A stretch of DNA of 64,000 nt from positions 1 through 64,000 of the forward strand of contig QFQX01000023.1 of NCBI GenBank assembly GCA_003248775.1. Direction: 5' to 3'. The notes below the pieces were generated by a model that saw only the letters and a list, made by a program, of their open reading frames with translations, was not told where the DNA came from and searched no databases. Positions 9,143 through 17,535 of this stretch are shown piece after piece (positions within the stretch are counted from its first letter, which is position 1; the number at the start of each line of letters is the position of its first letter). The DNA is from Shinella sp. Its GTDB lineage: Bacteria > Pseudomonadota > Alphaproteobacteria > Rhizobiales > Rhizobiaceae. The translations under genes and the position numbers were made by a program.

Positions 9143-10096
9143 ATGCACAACTATCTCGACTTCGAAAAGCCAATCTCCGACCTCGAGGCAAAGATCCACG
9201 AGTTGAAGAAACTTGCCGAGGAAGACCAGAGCATCGACACCTCCGAGGAGATCGGTCGACTGGAGGCCCGTGTCGGCGAGGCCATGGTGGAGATCTATTC
9301 CAAGCTCAACCCCTGGCAGAAGACACAGGTCGCGCGCCATCCGCAGCGTCCGCACTTCATCGACTATGCCGCACGGCTATTTACTGAATTCACGCCGCTT
9401 GCCGGCGACCGCAAGTTTGCCGAGGATGCCGCGATCCAGGCCGGTTTCGCCCGCTTCCGCGGTCAGCCCGTCGCCGTGATCGGCCAGGAAAAGGGTAACG
9501 ACACCAAGTCCCGCCTCAAGCACAATTTCGGCAGCCCCCGTCCGGAAGGCTACCGCAAGGCCATCCGCATCATGGAAATGGCCGACCGCTTCGGCCTGCC
9601 GGTCGTCAGCCTGATCGACACGGCCGGTGCATATCCCGGCGTCGGGGCCGAGGAACGCGGCCAGGCGGAGGCCATCGCCCGCTCGACGGAAATGTGCCTT
9701 TCGCTGCACGTGCCGATCATATCGGTCGTGATCGGCGAAGGCGGCTCCGGCGGCGCGATCGCAATTGCCACCGGCAACCGCGTCTACATGCTGGAACACG
9801 CGATCTATTCGGTCATTTCGCCGGAAGGTGCGGCCTCCATCCTCTGGCGCGATTCCACTCGCGCCAAGGAAGCGGCAACCAACATGAAGATAACCGCCGA
9901 CGACCTCAAGGCGCTCGGCGTCATCGACGGCATCATTCCCGAACCTGTCGGCGGCGGCCATCGCGATCCCCAGCGGGTCATCGACACTGCCGGCGACGTC
10001 ATCGCTGGCGCCCTCGCGGAGCTTTCGGGCCAGCCGGGAGACAAGCTGCGCAACGACCGTCGTCAGAAATTCCTCAACATCGGGCGCAATCTCTGA
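9143..10096 (+). CDS. accA: Acetyl-CoA carboxylase carboxyltransferase subunit alpha
   Basis: AccA is the alpha half of the carboxyltransferase that transfers the carboxyl group from biotin to acetyl-CoA, the committed step of fatty acid synthesis. The 317-residue protein starts MHNYLDFEKPI at 9143, the conserved rhizobial start; the frame is open to a TTG at 9107. It has the crotonase-like core with LIDTAGAYPGVGAEERGQ and IGEGGSGGAIAI. accD is not in the window. Confidence 0.97.
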   Translation: MHNYLDFEKPISDLEAKIHELKKLAEEDQSIDTSEEIGRLEARVGEAMVEIYSKLNPWQKTQVARHPQRPHFIDYAARLFTEFTPLAGDRKFAEDAAIQAGFARFRGQPVAVIGQEKGNDTKSRLKHNFGSPRPEGYRKAIRIMEMADRFGLPVVSLIDTAGAYPGVGAEERGQAEAIARSTEMCLSLHVPIISVVIGEGGSGGAIAIATGNRVYMLEHAIYSVISPEGAASILWRDSTRAKEAATNMKITADDLKALGVIDGIIPEPVGGGHRDPQRVIDTAGDVIAGALAELSGQPGDKLRNDRRQKFLNIGRNL

Positions 10097-10279
10097 GGCT
10101 TGTAGTGCAGATCGGCCACAATGCTGCTGCTTTGCAGCAGTACCGGCGTCCACATACTGGTCGGGCTGGCGCCTTTGGTTTATGATTTGTAAAGATTGAA
10201 ACCATAAATTGGCAGCATGGCGCTTTCCGGCGAAAGCAGACGAAAGCACTTGTATCTTTTTCGAGATGAGCCGTCCGGA

Positions 10280-11575
10280 ATGCGTTGGAAATCATCTGTC
10301 CTCGTTTTGACCATGGCCGCACTGCTGGCCGGTTGCACAGTCAACGAAACGCTTGAAACCGTCGATCTGTCCCAGGTCAAGGACAAGGTAGACCATCCGC
10401 TTTCGCCAAAGATCCTCGCCGACATGCAGGCGAAGGGCATGGAGCGCAACTCGCCGATCGCCATCCGCATCTTCAAGGAAGAAGGTGTTCTGGAGATCTG
10501 GAAGGCGAAGACGGACAACCGGTTCGAGAAGATCAAGGAATACGCCATCTGCGCCTGGTCCGGAAAACTCGGGCCGAAGATAAAGGAAGGCGACCGGCAG
10601 GCACCGGAGGGCTTCTACCCGCTTTCGCCCCAGCATCTGAATCCGAATTCCAAGTATTACCTCGCCATCAACACCGGCTTCCCCAACCGCTACGACTCCG
10701 CCAACGGCCGTAACGGCACGAACCTGATGATCCATGGCGCCTGCTCGTCCGCCGGCTGCTATTCGATGACGGACGAACAGATCCTCGAGATCTACGCCTT
10801 CGCCCGCGACGCTTTCAAGGGCGGTCAGCAAACCATCCAGCTGCAGGCCTTCCCCTTCCGAATGACCGCGGAAAATATGGCGCGCCATCGCGCCAGCCAG
10901 CATTTCGAGTTCTGGCAAATGCTGAAAGCCGGTTACGACAATTTCGAGGTGACCAAGCGTCCGCCCGAAGTTGCCGTCTGCGACAAGAAATACGTCTTCA
11001 ACCAGCAGGTGGAAGGCGGCAAGGGTATCAGCGCCGGTGCGGCTTGCCCGCCCATGTCGACACCGCCAGCGCTCGAGATGGCCCTTAATTCCTACAACAA
11101 GACCTATCAGCTGGCCTATGACAAGGCGCTGAAGAAGCTCGGCGACAAGGTCTGGTACGATCCGACCGAGGCCGAGCGCAAGGCGATCGTCGCCAACCAG
11201 CGCAAGGGTCACGACCTTGCCTATGCACCGACTGGTTCGTCCCTGAAGGCCGGAAAGCTGGTCTCGCTGGAGGACGCCGAGAAGATGCAGGCCGCGCAGT
11301 CAACCGCGCCGACATCGGCGCCTGCTGCGATTGCCCGCATGGCGGCTGCAACATCGAGCCAGAGCACGCCCGCCCCGGCGAATACCCAGCAGCCACCGCT
11401 GCAGACCGCAGCAGCAACTACCGTTGCAGCCGCGCCGCAGGGCGCGCAGGCCGCCGTTCCCGTACCGCAGCCAAATCCGCTGACCGCGGCAGCGGCAACG
11501 GACGCCACTGCGCCGGCACAGGAAACCGCTCAGGCTGAAAAGAAGCCGTTCTGGAAGTTCTGGCAAGCGCAATGA
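10280..11575 (+). CDS. YkuD-type L,D-transpeptidase lipoprotein
   Basis: The N-terminus (MRWKSSVLVLTMAALLAGC) is a lipoprotein signal with lipobox LLAGC, so the product is probably anchored in the envelope. The central domain contains the YkuD catalytic signature HGACSSAGCYSMT (His, Ser, catalytic Cys), expected to make or edit 3-3 peptidoglycan cross-links or attach proteins to murein. The C-terminal 100 residues are an Ala/Pro/Gln/Thr-rich low-complexity tail ending PFWKFWQAQ. The ATG at 10280 was chosen over 10217 because it gives the lipoprotein signal. The stop overlaps the tusA-like start by 4 bases (ATGA). Confidence 0.9.
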   Translation: MRWKSSVLVLTMAALLAGCTVNETLETVDLSQVKDKVDHPLSPKILADMQAKGMERNSPIAIRIFKEEGVLEIWKAKTDNRFEKIKEYAICAWSGKLGPKIKEGDRQAPEGFYPLSPQHLNPNSKYYLAINTGFPNRYDSANGRNGTNLMIHGACSSAGCYSMTDEQILEIYAFARDAFKGGQQTIQLQAFPFRMTAENMARHRASQHFEFWQMLKAGYDNFEVTKRPPEVAVCDKKYVFNQQVEGGKGISAGAACPPMSTPPALEMALNSYNKTYQLAYDKALKKLGDKVWYDPTEAERKAIVANQRKGHDLAYAPTGSSLKAGKLVSLEDAEKMQAAQSTAPTSAPAAIARMAAATSSQSTPAPANTQQPPLQTAAATTVAAAPQGAQAAVPVPQPNPLTAAAATDATAPAQETAQAEKKPFWKFWQAQ

Positions 11576-11808
11576 GCGAACCCGTGGTCTATGACCTCAA
11601 GGGGCTGAAATGCCCTCTGCCGGTCCTCAAGACCCGTCGCCGGATGGCCGATCTGGTCGCCGGCACCGAACTCACCATCGAAACCACCGACCCCCTGGCC
11701 GTAATCGACATCCCACACTTCTGCCATGAAGACGGACATGACCTCCTGGAAAGCATCAAGATCGACGGTGGCCACCGCTTCCTGATCCGCAAGGGCGAAG
11801 AACGCTAA
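11572..11808 (+). CDS. TusA-family sulfurtransferase-like protein
   Basis: A 78-residue SirA/TusA-like protein with the hallmark CPLP motif (LKGLKCPLPVLKTRR), whose cysteine carries persulfide sulfur in TusA proteins. The later HFCHEDGHDLLE segment fits the family fold. The gene overlaps the L,D-transpeptidase gene by four bases and is probably translated with it. TusA proper passes sulfur to tRNA 2-thiouridine synthesis, but other members serve different pathways, so the precise acceptor is not determined. It converges on the CobW gene. Confidence 0.88.
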   Translation: MSEPVVYDLKGLKCPLPVLKTRRRMADLVAGTELTIETTDPLAVIDIPHFCHEDGHDLLESIKIDGGHRFLIRKGEER

Positions 11809-11819
11809 GGCGGTAGCAC

Positions 11820-12995
11820 TCAGATCTTCAGGCCCGGAATGGCCAGCGGGTTATCTTCCAATGCGGCCCTGTCCGGCCGGTCGATCGCGGGGCGTCCGGT
11901 AAACGCATCGAACAATTCCCGCACGTAGGTTTCCGGAAGATCCTTGGTGATCAGCACCAGACGGGTGCGCCGGTCGGACGGATCGGGCCAGGCCGGCAGG
12001 CGAACCGGCGGTGGGAAGATCGACTGCACCCCATGCAGGACCACCGGACAATCCGGCCTGTCGGTCAGCGCCACCACCGCCTTCATACGTAAAAGCTTCT
12101 CTCCATGGGCCGAACGAAGAATGTCGAGAAACATCTCCAGCGCCATCGGATCGATCGGCCGGTCATGAATGATCGAATAGGACCGGATGTCATCACCGTG
12201 CCTGTTCACATCGTGGTGATGATGGTACCCATGATGGCGGTGATGCCCATGGTCATGGTGATGTTCGTGACCTTGGTGCTCATGTTCGTGATGGTCATGG
12301 CCGTGGTCATGCTCCGCCGCTATTTCGTCCTTCAACCAGCGATCGACATCGGCGATCTTCGTCGCCGGATCGTAGAGCCCGTTAACGAGAACCTCGGCCT
12401 TTCCGGCCTCTTCGCTGTCGCCATCGGTGATGACGGCGCGAGGATTGAGTTCCCTCAGCCGGGTGACAAGTGCGTCGATCGTCGTGGCGTCTACGAGCGT
12501 CTTTTTCGTCAGGAGCAGCCGGTCGGCGACCGACGCCTGTCGCAAGGCTTCGGAGAAACCTTCAAGCGTTTTCAGGCCATTGACCGCATCGACGACGGTT
12601 ATCACGCCATCGAGGTCGAAATGCTGGCTGATCGCCGGATGTCCCATGACGGATTGCATGACGGGTGCCGGATCGGCAAGACCGGTCGTCTCGATCACAA
12701 CCCGCGAGATCGGTTTCAGCTTTCCGGTCTGCATGCCATCGATCAGCATGGCGAGCGTCTCGACCAGTTCGCCGCGCACCGTGCAGCAAAGGCATCCATC
12801 CGCAAGTTCGATGACCGAGTCATTCGAGGCCTCGACCAGCATGTGGTCGATTCCTACCTCGCCGAACTCGTTGATGATGACGGCGGCGTCCTTCATCGCC
12901 GGATCCTTCAGGATCCGATTGAGAAGCGTCGACTTTCCGGCACCGAGGAAGCCGGTGATGATCGAGACCGGAATACGGCCTTTTGCAAGCGACAT
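11820..12995 (-). CDS. CobW/COG0523 family metal-handling GTPase, His-rich
   Basis: A 391-residue G3E GTPase. The Walker A motif is GFLGAGKSTLLN, the metal-binding GCLCC motif follows at about residue 67, and TKKTLVD is close to the NKxD guanine motif. A striking His-rich loop (about residues 230-265, many HxH units) lies before the C-terminal CobW domain. Members deliver zinc or cobalt to client proteins. It could act in cobalamin synthesis with cobST 8 kb away, but the His-rich loop and the lack of adjoining cob genes make a zinc chaperone role equally likely. It follows the dacF-like gene by 14 bases. Confidence 0.88.
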   Translation of the reverse strand: MSLAKGRIPVSIITGFLGAGKSTLLNRILKDPAMKDAAVIINEFGEVGIDHMLVEASNDSVIELADGCLCCTVRGELVETLAMLIDGMQTGKLKPISRVVIETTGLADPAPVMQSVMGHPAISQHFDLDGVITVVDAVNGLKTLEGFSEALRQASVADRLLLTKKTLVDATTIDALVTRLRELNPRAVITDGDSEEAGKAEVLVNGLYDPATKIADVDRWLKDEIAAEHDHGHDHHEHEHQGHEHHHDHGHHRHHGYHHHHDVNRHGDDIRSYSIIHDRPIDPMALEMFLDILRSAHGEKLLRMKAVVALTDRPDCPVVLHGVQSIFPPPVRLPAWPDPSDRRTRLVLITKDLPETYVRELFDAFTGRPAIDRPDRAALEDNPLAIPGLKI

Positions 12996-13009
12996 GGTAT
13001 CTCTCGAAA

Positions 13010-14128
13010 TCAGAAGGTCGGCCGCGGCTTCGGGATCGGCACGTTGGCGATTTCCGCGACATCGGCACCACCGGGCTTCGTGGCCGCGGGTTCGCTGCCA
13101 GGGAGAAGACCCGCGAAGACTGTGCGCGGCGGCCGCCCCATTTCGTGGATATAGGGCGAACGCAGCTTCATGCGCCCGGCCTCGTCACGACCTTCACTGC
13201 GCTCTACCCGAGCCTTAGGGTTGCAGACTTCCGCGCTGATGTCGGTTACGCCACCGGAGACATCGCCATAGGGCTGCATCGTATCGAGACGCGGGCCGGA
13301 ACCGCCCGATGTCGTCAACGCTTTCTGCAGCAGTTCGGCCGAAACGTCGGCGCGCCCGCCAAGACTGTCGGCACCGAGAACGACGGACACCACGGTCCGG
13401 CCATTGCGAGTGGCCGAGGAAACCTGGTTGAAGCCGGAGGCACAGATATAGCCCGTCTTCATGCCGTCCGCGCCGTCGAAACGGCCGATCAGCAGGTTGT
13501 AGTTAGGATATTCCTTCTTGCCGGTATTGATGCCTTCCAGCGAGAAATAGCCGGCATATTCCGGAAACTGCCGCCGCAACGCAACCGCCAGGATCGCAAG
13601 GTCACGCGCCGTCGTATACTGGCCCTTGCCCGGCAAACCGTTGGGATTGATGAAATGCGAAGAGGTCATGCCGAGGCTCAAAGCATCCGCGTTCATGCGA
13701 GCGACAAAGCCATCGAGCGACCCGCCGACCCGCTCGCCGATGGCAACCGCGATGTCGTTCGCCGACTTGACCAGCATGATCTTCAGCGCGCTGTCGAGCG
13801 TCATTTGAGCGCCCGGCTTGTAATACATCTTGCTTGCCGGCTGATCGGCAGCGATCTTGCTCATCGTCACGATGCTTTCCAGCGAAACCTCGCCGGCTCG
13901 GATCGCCTTGAATGTAGAATAGGCGGTCATCATCTTGGTGAGCGAAGCGGGATACCATTTGCGAAATGCATCCTCATGCTCGATCACCCGGCCAGTGGCG
14001 ACGTCGACCACCATCGTCGGATTGGCATGGGAGAGCGTCGGAAACGCCACTGTCAGCGCACAGAAAAAGGCTGCCAGCTTACGGCTGCTCAACTGGGTCT
14101 TCTGCACGGTGGAATACTTCGTCGACAC
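13010..14128 (-). CDS. D-alanyl-D-alanine carboxypeptidase (PBP5/6 type)
   Basis: A serine DD-peptidase of the S11 family that trims pentapeptides in periplasmic peptidoglycan. The sequence has a signal peptide (AAFFCALTVAFPTLSHA), the SxxK motif in PASLTKMMTAY, the SxN motif (KSANDIAVA) and KTG in DGMKTGYICASG. The GTG at 14128 was chosen because AGAGGA stands 7 bases before it. The C-terminal 100 residues are less conserved and proline-rich, with no clear PBP5 beta domain. It is followed closely by the CobW gene, and both are minus strand. Confidence 0.94.
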   Translation of the reverse strand: MSTKYSTVQKTQLSSRKLAAFFCALTVAFPTLSHANPTMVVDVATGRVIEHEDAFRKWYPASLTKMMTAYSTFKAIRAGEVSLESIVTMSKIAADQPASKMYYKPGAQMTLDSALKIMLVKSANDIAVAIGERVGGSLDGFVARMNADALSLGMTSSHFINPNGLPGKGQYTTARDLAILAVALRRQFPEYAGYFSLEGINTGKKEYPNYNLLIGRFDGADGMKTGYICASGFNQVSSATRNGRTVVSVVLGADSLGGRADVSAELLQKALTTSGGSGPRLDTMQPYGDVSGGVTDISAEVCNPKARVERSEGRDEAGRMKLRSPYIHEMGRPPRTVFAGLLPGSEPAATKPGGADVAEIANVPIPKPRPTF

Positions 14129-14285
14129 GATCAGTCCTCTTAGGATGCGGATGAGTCTCGCAAATGGCAATTATTTGCCCTATGACTTCAAGCAATGGCA
14201 AAGCCCATTGAATACGTCAATCTTGAGGCGCGCATTCCCGCGCCAGTCCAAGCAATACTCTGAAATCGTCGAGCAGGAAAGCAAC

Positions 14286-15449
14286 ATGCCGATATTGAAC
14301 CGCGCTGCCGAACTCCAGGCGGAGGTCAGCGAATGGCGTCGCCATCTTCATGCCAATCCGGAAATTCTCTACGATGTCGAAAACACCGCGGCCTTCGTCG
14401 CGGAAAAGCTCAGGGAATTCGGTGTCGACGAAATCGTAACGGGGCTGGGCAGGACAGGGGTTGTGGGCGTCATCAAGGGCCGTGGCGAAAGCAACCGCTC
14501 CATTGGCCTGCGCGCCGACATGGATGCATTACCGATCGAGGAGATCAGCGGCAAGCCCTGGGCATCGAAGTTCGCGGGCAGGATGCATGCCTGCGGTCAT
14601 GACGGCCACACGGCCATGCTCCTGGGCGCGGCAAAATATCTCGCCGAAACCCGCAATTTCAACGGCCGGATCATCGTCATCTTTCAGCCGGCGGAAGAAG
14701 GCGGCGCAGGCGCGCTCGCCATGGTCCAAGACGGACTGATGGAACGTTTCGGCATCGAGGAAGTCTACGGCATGCACAACATGCCGGGCCAACCGGTCGG
14801 CACCTTCTCGATCCGCAAGGGCGGCATCATGGCCGCCCCGGACAAGTTCTTCATCACCATCAAGGGGCGCGGCGGCCACGCGGCCGAACCGCACAACACT
14901 GTGGACCCGATCACCATCGGCGCCCAGATCGTCACCAACCTGCAACTGATCACCGCGCGCAACGCCAACCCGATCCGTTCTGTCGTGGTTTCCGTCACCC
15001 GCTTCAACGCCGGCACGACCCACAACATCATCCCGGAAGAGGCTTCCCTGACCGGCACCGTCCGTTCACTCGATGAAAATGTCCGCGATCTCGCCGAAAA
15101 GCGCATCCATGAAATTGCCCAGGGCCTCGCCGCCGCCAACGGGGCGGTGGCGGAAGTCGTCTACGAACGCGCCTGCCCGGTCACGGTCAACCATCCTCAA
15201 GAGACCGAACATGCCGCACGCGCCGCCATGGATGTCGCCGGCAAGGACAAGGTCAATACCGAGGTCGATCCCTCGATGGCCGGCGAGGATTTCGCCTTCA
15301 TGCTGCAATCGAGGCCCGGCGCCTACATCATGATCGGCCACGGCGACACCCCCGGCCTGCACAACCCGGCCTACGACTTCAACGACGAGGTTCTGGCCTA
15401 CGGCATATCCTATTGGGTCAAGCTCGCCGAACAACGGCTGACCGACTGA
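14286..15449 (+). CDS. M20 family amidohydrolase (hippurate hydrolase-like)
   Basis: A 387-residue M20D metallopeptidase/amidohydrolase. Metal-binding signatures are visible: RADMDALP, MHACGHDGHTAML, and PAEEGGAGA with the catalytic Glu, followed by the dimerization domain (GRGGHAAEPHNTVDP) and the late VDPSMAGEDFAFML. Members cleave N-acyl amino acids, hippurate or indole conjugates; the substrate here is open. The start at 14286 (MPILNRAAELQAEV) was chosen over a much longer upstream frame. It has its own promoter region and terminator candidate before the tRNA gene. Confidence 0.93.
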   Translation: MPILNRAAELQAEVSEWRRHLHANPEILYDVENTAAFVAEKLREFGVDEIVTGLGRTGVVGVIKGRGESNRSIGLRADMDALPIEEISGKPWASKFAGRMHACGHDGHTAMLLGAAKYLAETRNFNGRIIVIFQPAEEGGAGALAMVQDGLMERFGIEEVYGMHNMPGQPVGTFSIRKGGIMAAPDKFFITIKGRGGHAAEPHNTVDPITIGAQIVTNLQLITARNANPIRSVVVSVTRFNAGTTHNIIPEEASLTGTVRSLDENVRDLAEKRIHEIAQGLAAANGAVAEVVYERACPVTVNHPQETEHAARAAMDVAGKDKVNTEVDPSMAGEDFAFMLQSRPGAYIMIGHGDTPGLHNPAYDFNDEVLAYGISYWVKLAEQRLTD

Positions 15450-15468
15450 AGCGGGCGCTGCGATCGGA

Positions 15469-15497
15469 AAAAGGCTTGGCTTCCCGCCCGGCCTTTT
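15469..15497 (+). terminator. Candidate intrinsic terminator after M20 gene
   Basis: AAAAGGC at 15469-15475 pairs with GCCTTTT at 15491-15497. The loop is 15 bases and the T-run is part of the stem, so strength is uncertain. It separates the amidohydrolase gene from the tRNA. Confidence 0.45.
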
Positions 15498-15514
15498 GTA
15501 TGGATGCGTCAAGT

Positions 15515-15591
15515 GGTCCCGTAGCTCAGCAGGATAGAGCACCAGATTCCTAATCTGGGGGTCGCGCGTTCGAATCGCGCCGGGATCACCA
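15515..15591 (+). tRNA. tRNA-Arg (anticodon CCT)
   Basis: A complete 77-base cloverleaf can be folded by hand. The acceptor arm GGTCCCG pairs with CGGGATC (one G-U), the D arm is GCTC/GAGC, the anticodon arm CCAGA/TCTGG carries loop TTCCTAA with anticodon CCT, and the T arm is GCGCG/CGCGC with TTCGAAT. The CCA end is encoded. It decodes AGG. Its 3' half is the attachment site of the adjoining integrated element, which restores the gene intact. Confidence 0.97.
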
Positions 15592-15593
15592 TT
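15547..15593 (+). repeat. attL: left 47-bp direct repeat
   Basis: This copy starts in the anticodon loop of tRNA-Arg(CCT) and ends two bases beyond the CCA end. It is identical to 27686-27732. Bases just outside differ between the copies (A before and A after here; C before and G after at the right), so the limits are exact. Confidence 0.95.
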
Positions 15594-16680
15594 ACTTAGC
15601 TTCATGTCCTACTTCCTGTTTTGCAGCCCGTTTTGCAAAATCTGTTTCCAAGACGTTCTCGAACTTGGCGATGGCGTTGTCCGCCATGGTGCTGGTACGA
15701 GCCAGGTACCTGTCCAAAATGTCCTGTGCGCGCTTGAGTGAATGGCCTGTGACGGAGACGATTTCCCCGAGATTGCATCCGGCCTGAAAAAGCATGGTTA
15801 CTGTCGTTCCGCGAATGTCGTGGAAGTGAAGATCGGCTATGCCAGCCTCCTTGCACGTCGCCTCCCACAGCTCCGCCAGATAGCGCTTCTTGAAGGCGCG
15901 CCCGGTCTTGGTGGTTAGGATCAGCGGGGAGCACTTCTGCAGACCGTCCAGCGTCTCCTTCAGGGCCTTCGTGCATTTGATCGTCACGAGCCGCCCTTCC
16001 AGCTTACCGCGCCGCGCCTTGCCCTGCCGGAGAACGATATGAGTGCCGTTATAGGCGCTCCAGGGAAGAGTGAGCAGATCGCCCTGCCGCTGCCCCGTGT
16101 GGAGTGCGAGGACCAGAGCTAACTTCAGCTCCGGTGCAGCCACCGCCATGAAGGCATCAACGTGCTCCGGAAGCCAGATCATTTCGGACCGGTCACCCTG
16201 ATAGGCGCGCTCGAACCCGTCGAGAACGTTCACCTTCAGAGGACCATCTTTCGCCGCCCACGAAAGAACACGCGCCAAAACGGTCACACGGTTGTCAGCC
16301 TCGCGGGGCTTTTCTTCGGAAAACTGATCGTGCCACTTGATGACATCGCGACGGAATGCCTTATCCTCGAGCGCGGCATGCGGGCATGAGCCATACTTCA
16401 CTTCCCAAAACTTGAAGATGCGACGGTACTCAGAGCGCGTCGAATCAGCGAGCTTCCGCCACTGCTTCGTTTCTTCAAAGTCGCGCATTAGGCCGCCCAA
16501 TGTGCCGGCATCACGTTTTCGTGCCCGCGCTTCCGCAGTAGCGATCGACGCGATGAATGCTGGCGACCCAGGCTCTCCAGAGAGAGGCGCCCCTGTGGCA
16601 CGATGGTAATAGTAGGTCTTGATGGTACCGTCAGCGAGTTCACGCGTCACCTTGTTGATACCTTTGAGCCTAGCCAGCAT
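15592..16680 (-). CDS. Tyrosine integrase of the element
   Basis: A 362-residue phage-type integrase. Catalytic residues can be placed: Arg198 in HTGQRQGDLL, His287 and Arg290 in FHDIRGT, His313 in TGHSLKRA and the nucleophile Tyr325 in ILDRYLA. The N-terminal part carries an arm-binding-like domain and a core-binding domain at about 60-160. The stop codon (15592-15594) begins directly after the tRNA and its first two bases belong to the att repeat. The ATG at 16680 overlaps the preceding small gene by 11 bases; an upstream start at 16719 is possible. It should integrate and, with a directionality factor, excise the element. Confidence 0.95.
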   Translation of the reverse strand: MLARLKGINKVTRELADGTIKTYYYHRATGAPLSGEPGSPAFIASIATAEARARKRDAGTLGGLMRDFEETKQWRKLADSTRSEYRRIFKFWEVKYGSCPHAALEDKAFRRDVIKWHDQFSEEKPREADNRVTVLARVLSWAAKDGPLKVNVLDGFERAYQGDRSEMIWLPEHVDAFMAVAAPELKLALVLALHTGQRQGDLLTLPWSAYNGTHIVLRQGKARRGKLEGRLVTIKCTKALKETLDGLQKCSPLILTTKTGRAFKKRYLAELWEATCKEAGIADLHFHDIRGTTVTMLFQAGCNLGEIVSVTGHSLKRAQDILDRYLARTSTMADNAIAKFENVLETDFAKRAAKQEVGHEAK

Positions 16681-16870
16681 TGTCTGCTTTCCATTGCTCG
16701 AAAGGCGACGCGGAAGCATCTACAACTGGAGAGGACCCGTCTTCGCCGATAAACTCGGTTCTTCCGTCGGGATGGTTGATGAACCGCGCCCTTGAATAAC
16801 CCGCCGCCCGGGCGGCCTTAAAAAGGCTATTCGCGTCAGACTGGAGGATGATAGACTGCCGTTTTGCCAT
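16670..16870 (-). CDS. Small protein upstream of integrase, unknown function
   Basis: A 66-residue protein (MAKRQSIILQSDANSLFKAA...) with a short helical segment resembling a DNA-binding helix pair (SLFKAARAAGYSRARFI) followed by an acidic tail. The start at 16870 has a good ribosome site (AGGAACGG). It is coupled to the integrase by an 11-base overlap, so a recombination-directionality or regulatory role is possible, but I recognise no established excisionase signature. Similar short genes precede integrases in rhizobial prophages. Confidence 0.7.
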   Translation of the reverse strand: MAKRQSIILQSDANSLFKAARAAGYSRARFINHPDGRTEFIGEDGSSPVVDASASPFEQWKADNAG

Positions 16871-16987
16871 TGACCCGTTCCTGTCGCTTAAAAGTGCGAC
16901 CCCCGACGAAGCCGGGAATCGCGAGGGCGACGCGATATACTTGCGCCACCAGGAGAACGATGACGGCACCAATGTCATCGAATTCAG

Positions 16988-17308
16988 TCAGTTCTTGATT
17001 CGAACCTCGATGGAGGTTGCATCGGAAGCTGCAGGGGAAGTGGCGTGTCCCACAAGGGTGTTTCCGCTAGCCGTGGCGGTGATCGCGGCTCCGGTCCAGT
17101 ATGCCGCCGCACCTTCAGCCAAGCTCGTGCCCGCCGCCTTCGGAAGGCTGAATACACCCTCCAGCGCGACGGCAACCTTCTCGCCTTCCAGTGCCGCCTT
17201 GGTGGCAACGCCGAACAGGGCGCCGAACATTTTTGCCTGCCCCGAGGAAAGTCCCCCGGAAGGGGCTGTAAGGTCGATTGTATGACCGGGTTTGATGTAG
17301 TTTTTCAT
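16988..17308 (-). CDS. DUF2190-type capsid decoration protein
   Basis: A 106-residue Gly/Ala-rich beta protein starting MKNYIKPGHTIDLTAPSGG, the pattern of DUF2190 head proteins. Segments GEKVAVALEGVFSLPKAAG and AAAYWTGAAITATASG are typical. Homologs sit next to major capsid genes and are thought to stabilise the head shell. Its start overlaps the gpW-like stop by four bases (ATGA), so it is translated with the head operon. A 117-base gap separates it from the integrase-side small gene. Confidence 0.85.
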   Translation of the reverse strand: MKNYIKPGHTIDLTAPSGGLSSGQAKMFGALFGVATKAALEGEKVAVALEGVFSLPKAAGTSLAEGAAAYWTGAAITATASGNTLVGHATSPAASDATSIEVRIKN

Positions 17309-17535
17309 CTTCGATATCCTTTGACACCTTGAATGTTGACGATGCGCGGAGCCCCGCCGAGAATGGCGGCGATCCGCCGTTCCACGTCAGCCAGTGCGGC
17401 CGCAAGTTCGCTGTCAGTGCGGAATTCCACTTCCTGATGCATGACAGGGGAGTGGAGAACCGCCCGCTTAAGCCCGCCAGCGCGGGCTTTGATGAGCTTG
17501 TCGCGAAACTCCTGAAGCTCTGCGAGTGTGATCAT
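17305..17535 (-). CDS. gpW-like head-tail joining protein
   Basis: This 76-residue protein resembles lambda gpW: an N-terminal helix (LAELQEFRDKLIKARAGG), a beta hairpin (VEFRTDSE) and a second helix (ELAAALADVERRIAAIL), then a short tail. In lambda gpW closes the filled head and makes the platform for tail attachment. It sits immediately after the capsid gene (TAATG overlap) and before the decoration gene (ATGA overlap). A head-completion protein without tail genes is what a satellite that borrows tails would need. The assignment rests on size, position and pattern. Confidence 0.75.
   Translation of the reverse strand: MITLAELQEFRDKLIKARAGGLKRAVLHSPVMHQEVEFRTDSELAAALADVERRIAAILGGAPRIVNIQGVKGYRR

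Noticed and set aside
12105..13154. Plus-strand frame with a hydrophobic Met/Val-rich stretch opposite the CobW gene
   Set aside because: The stretch is the reverse reading of the His-rich codons of the CobW protein, not a membrane protein gene.
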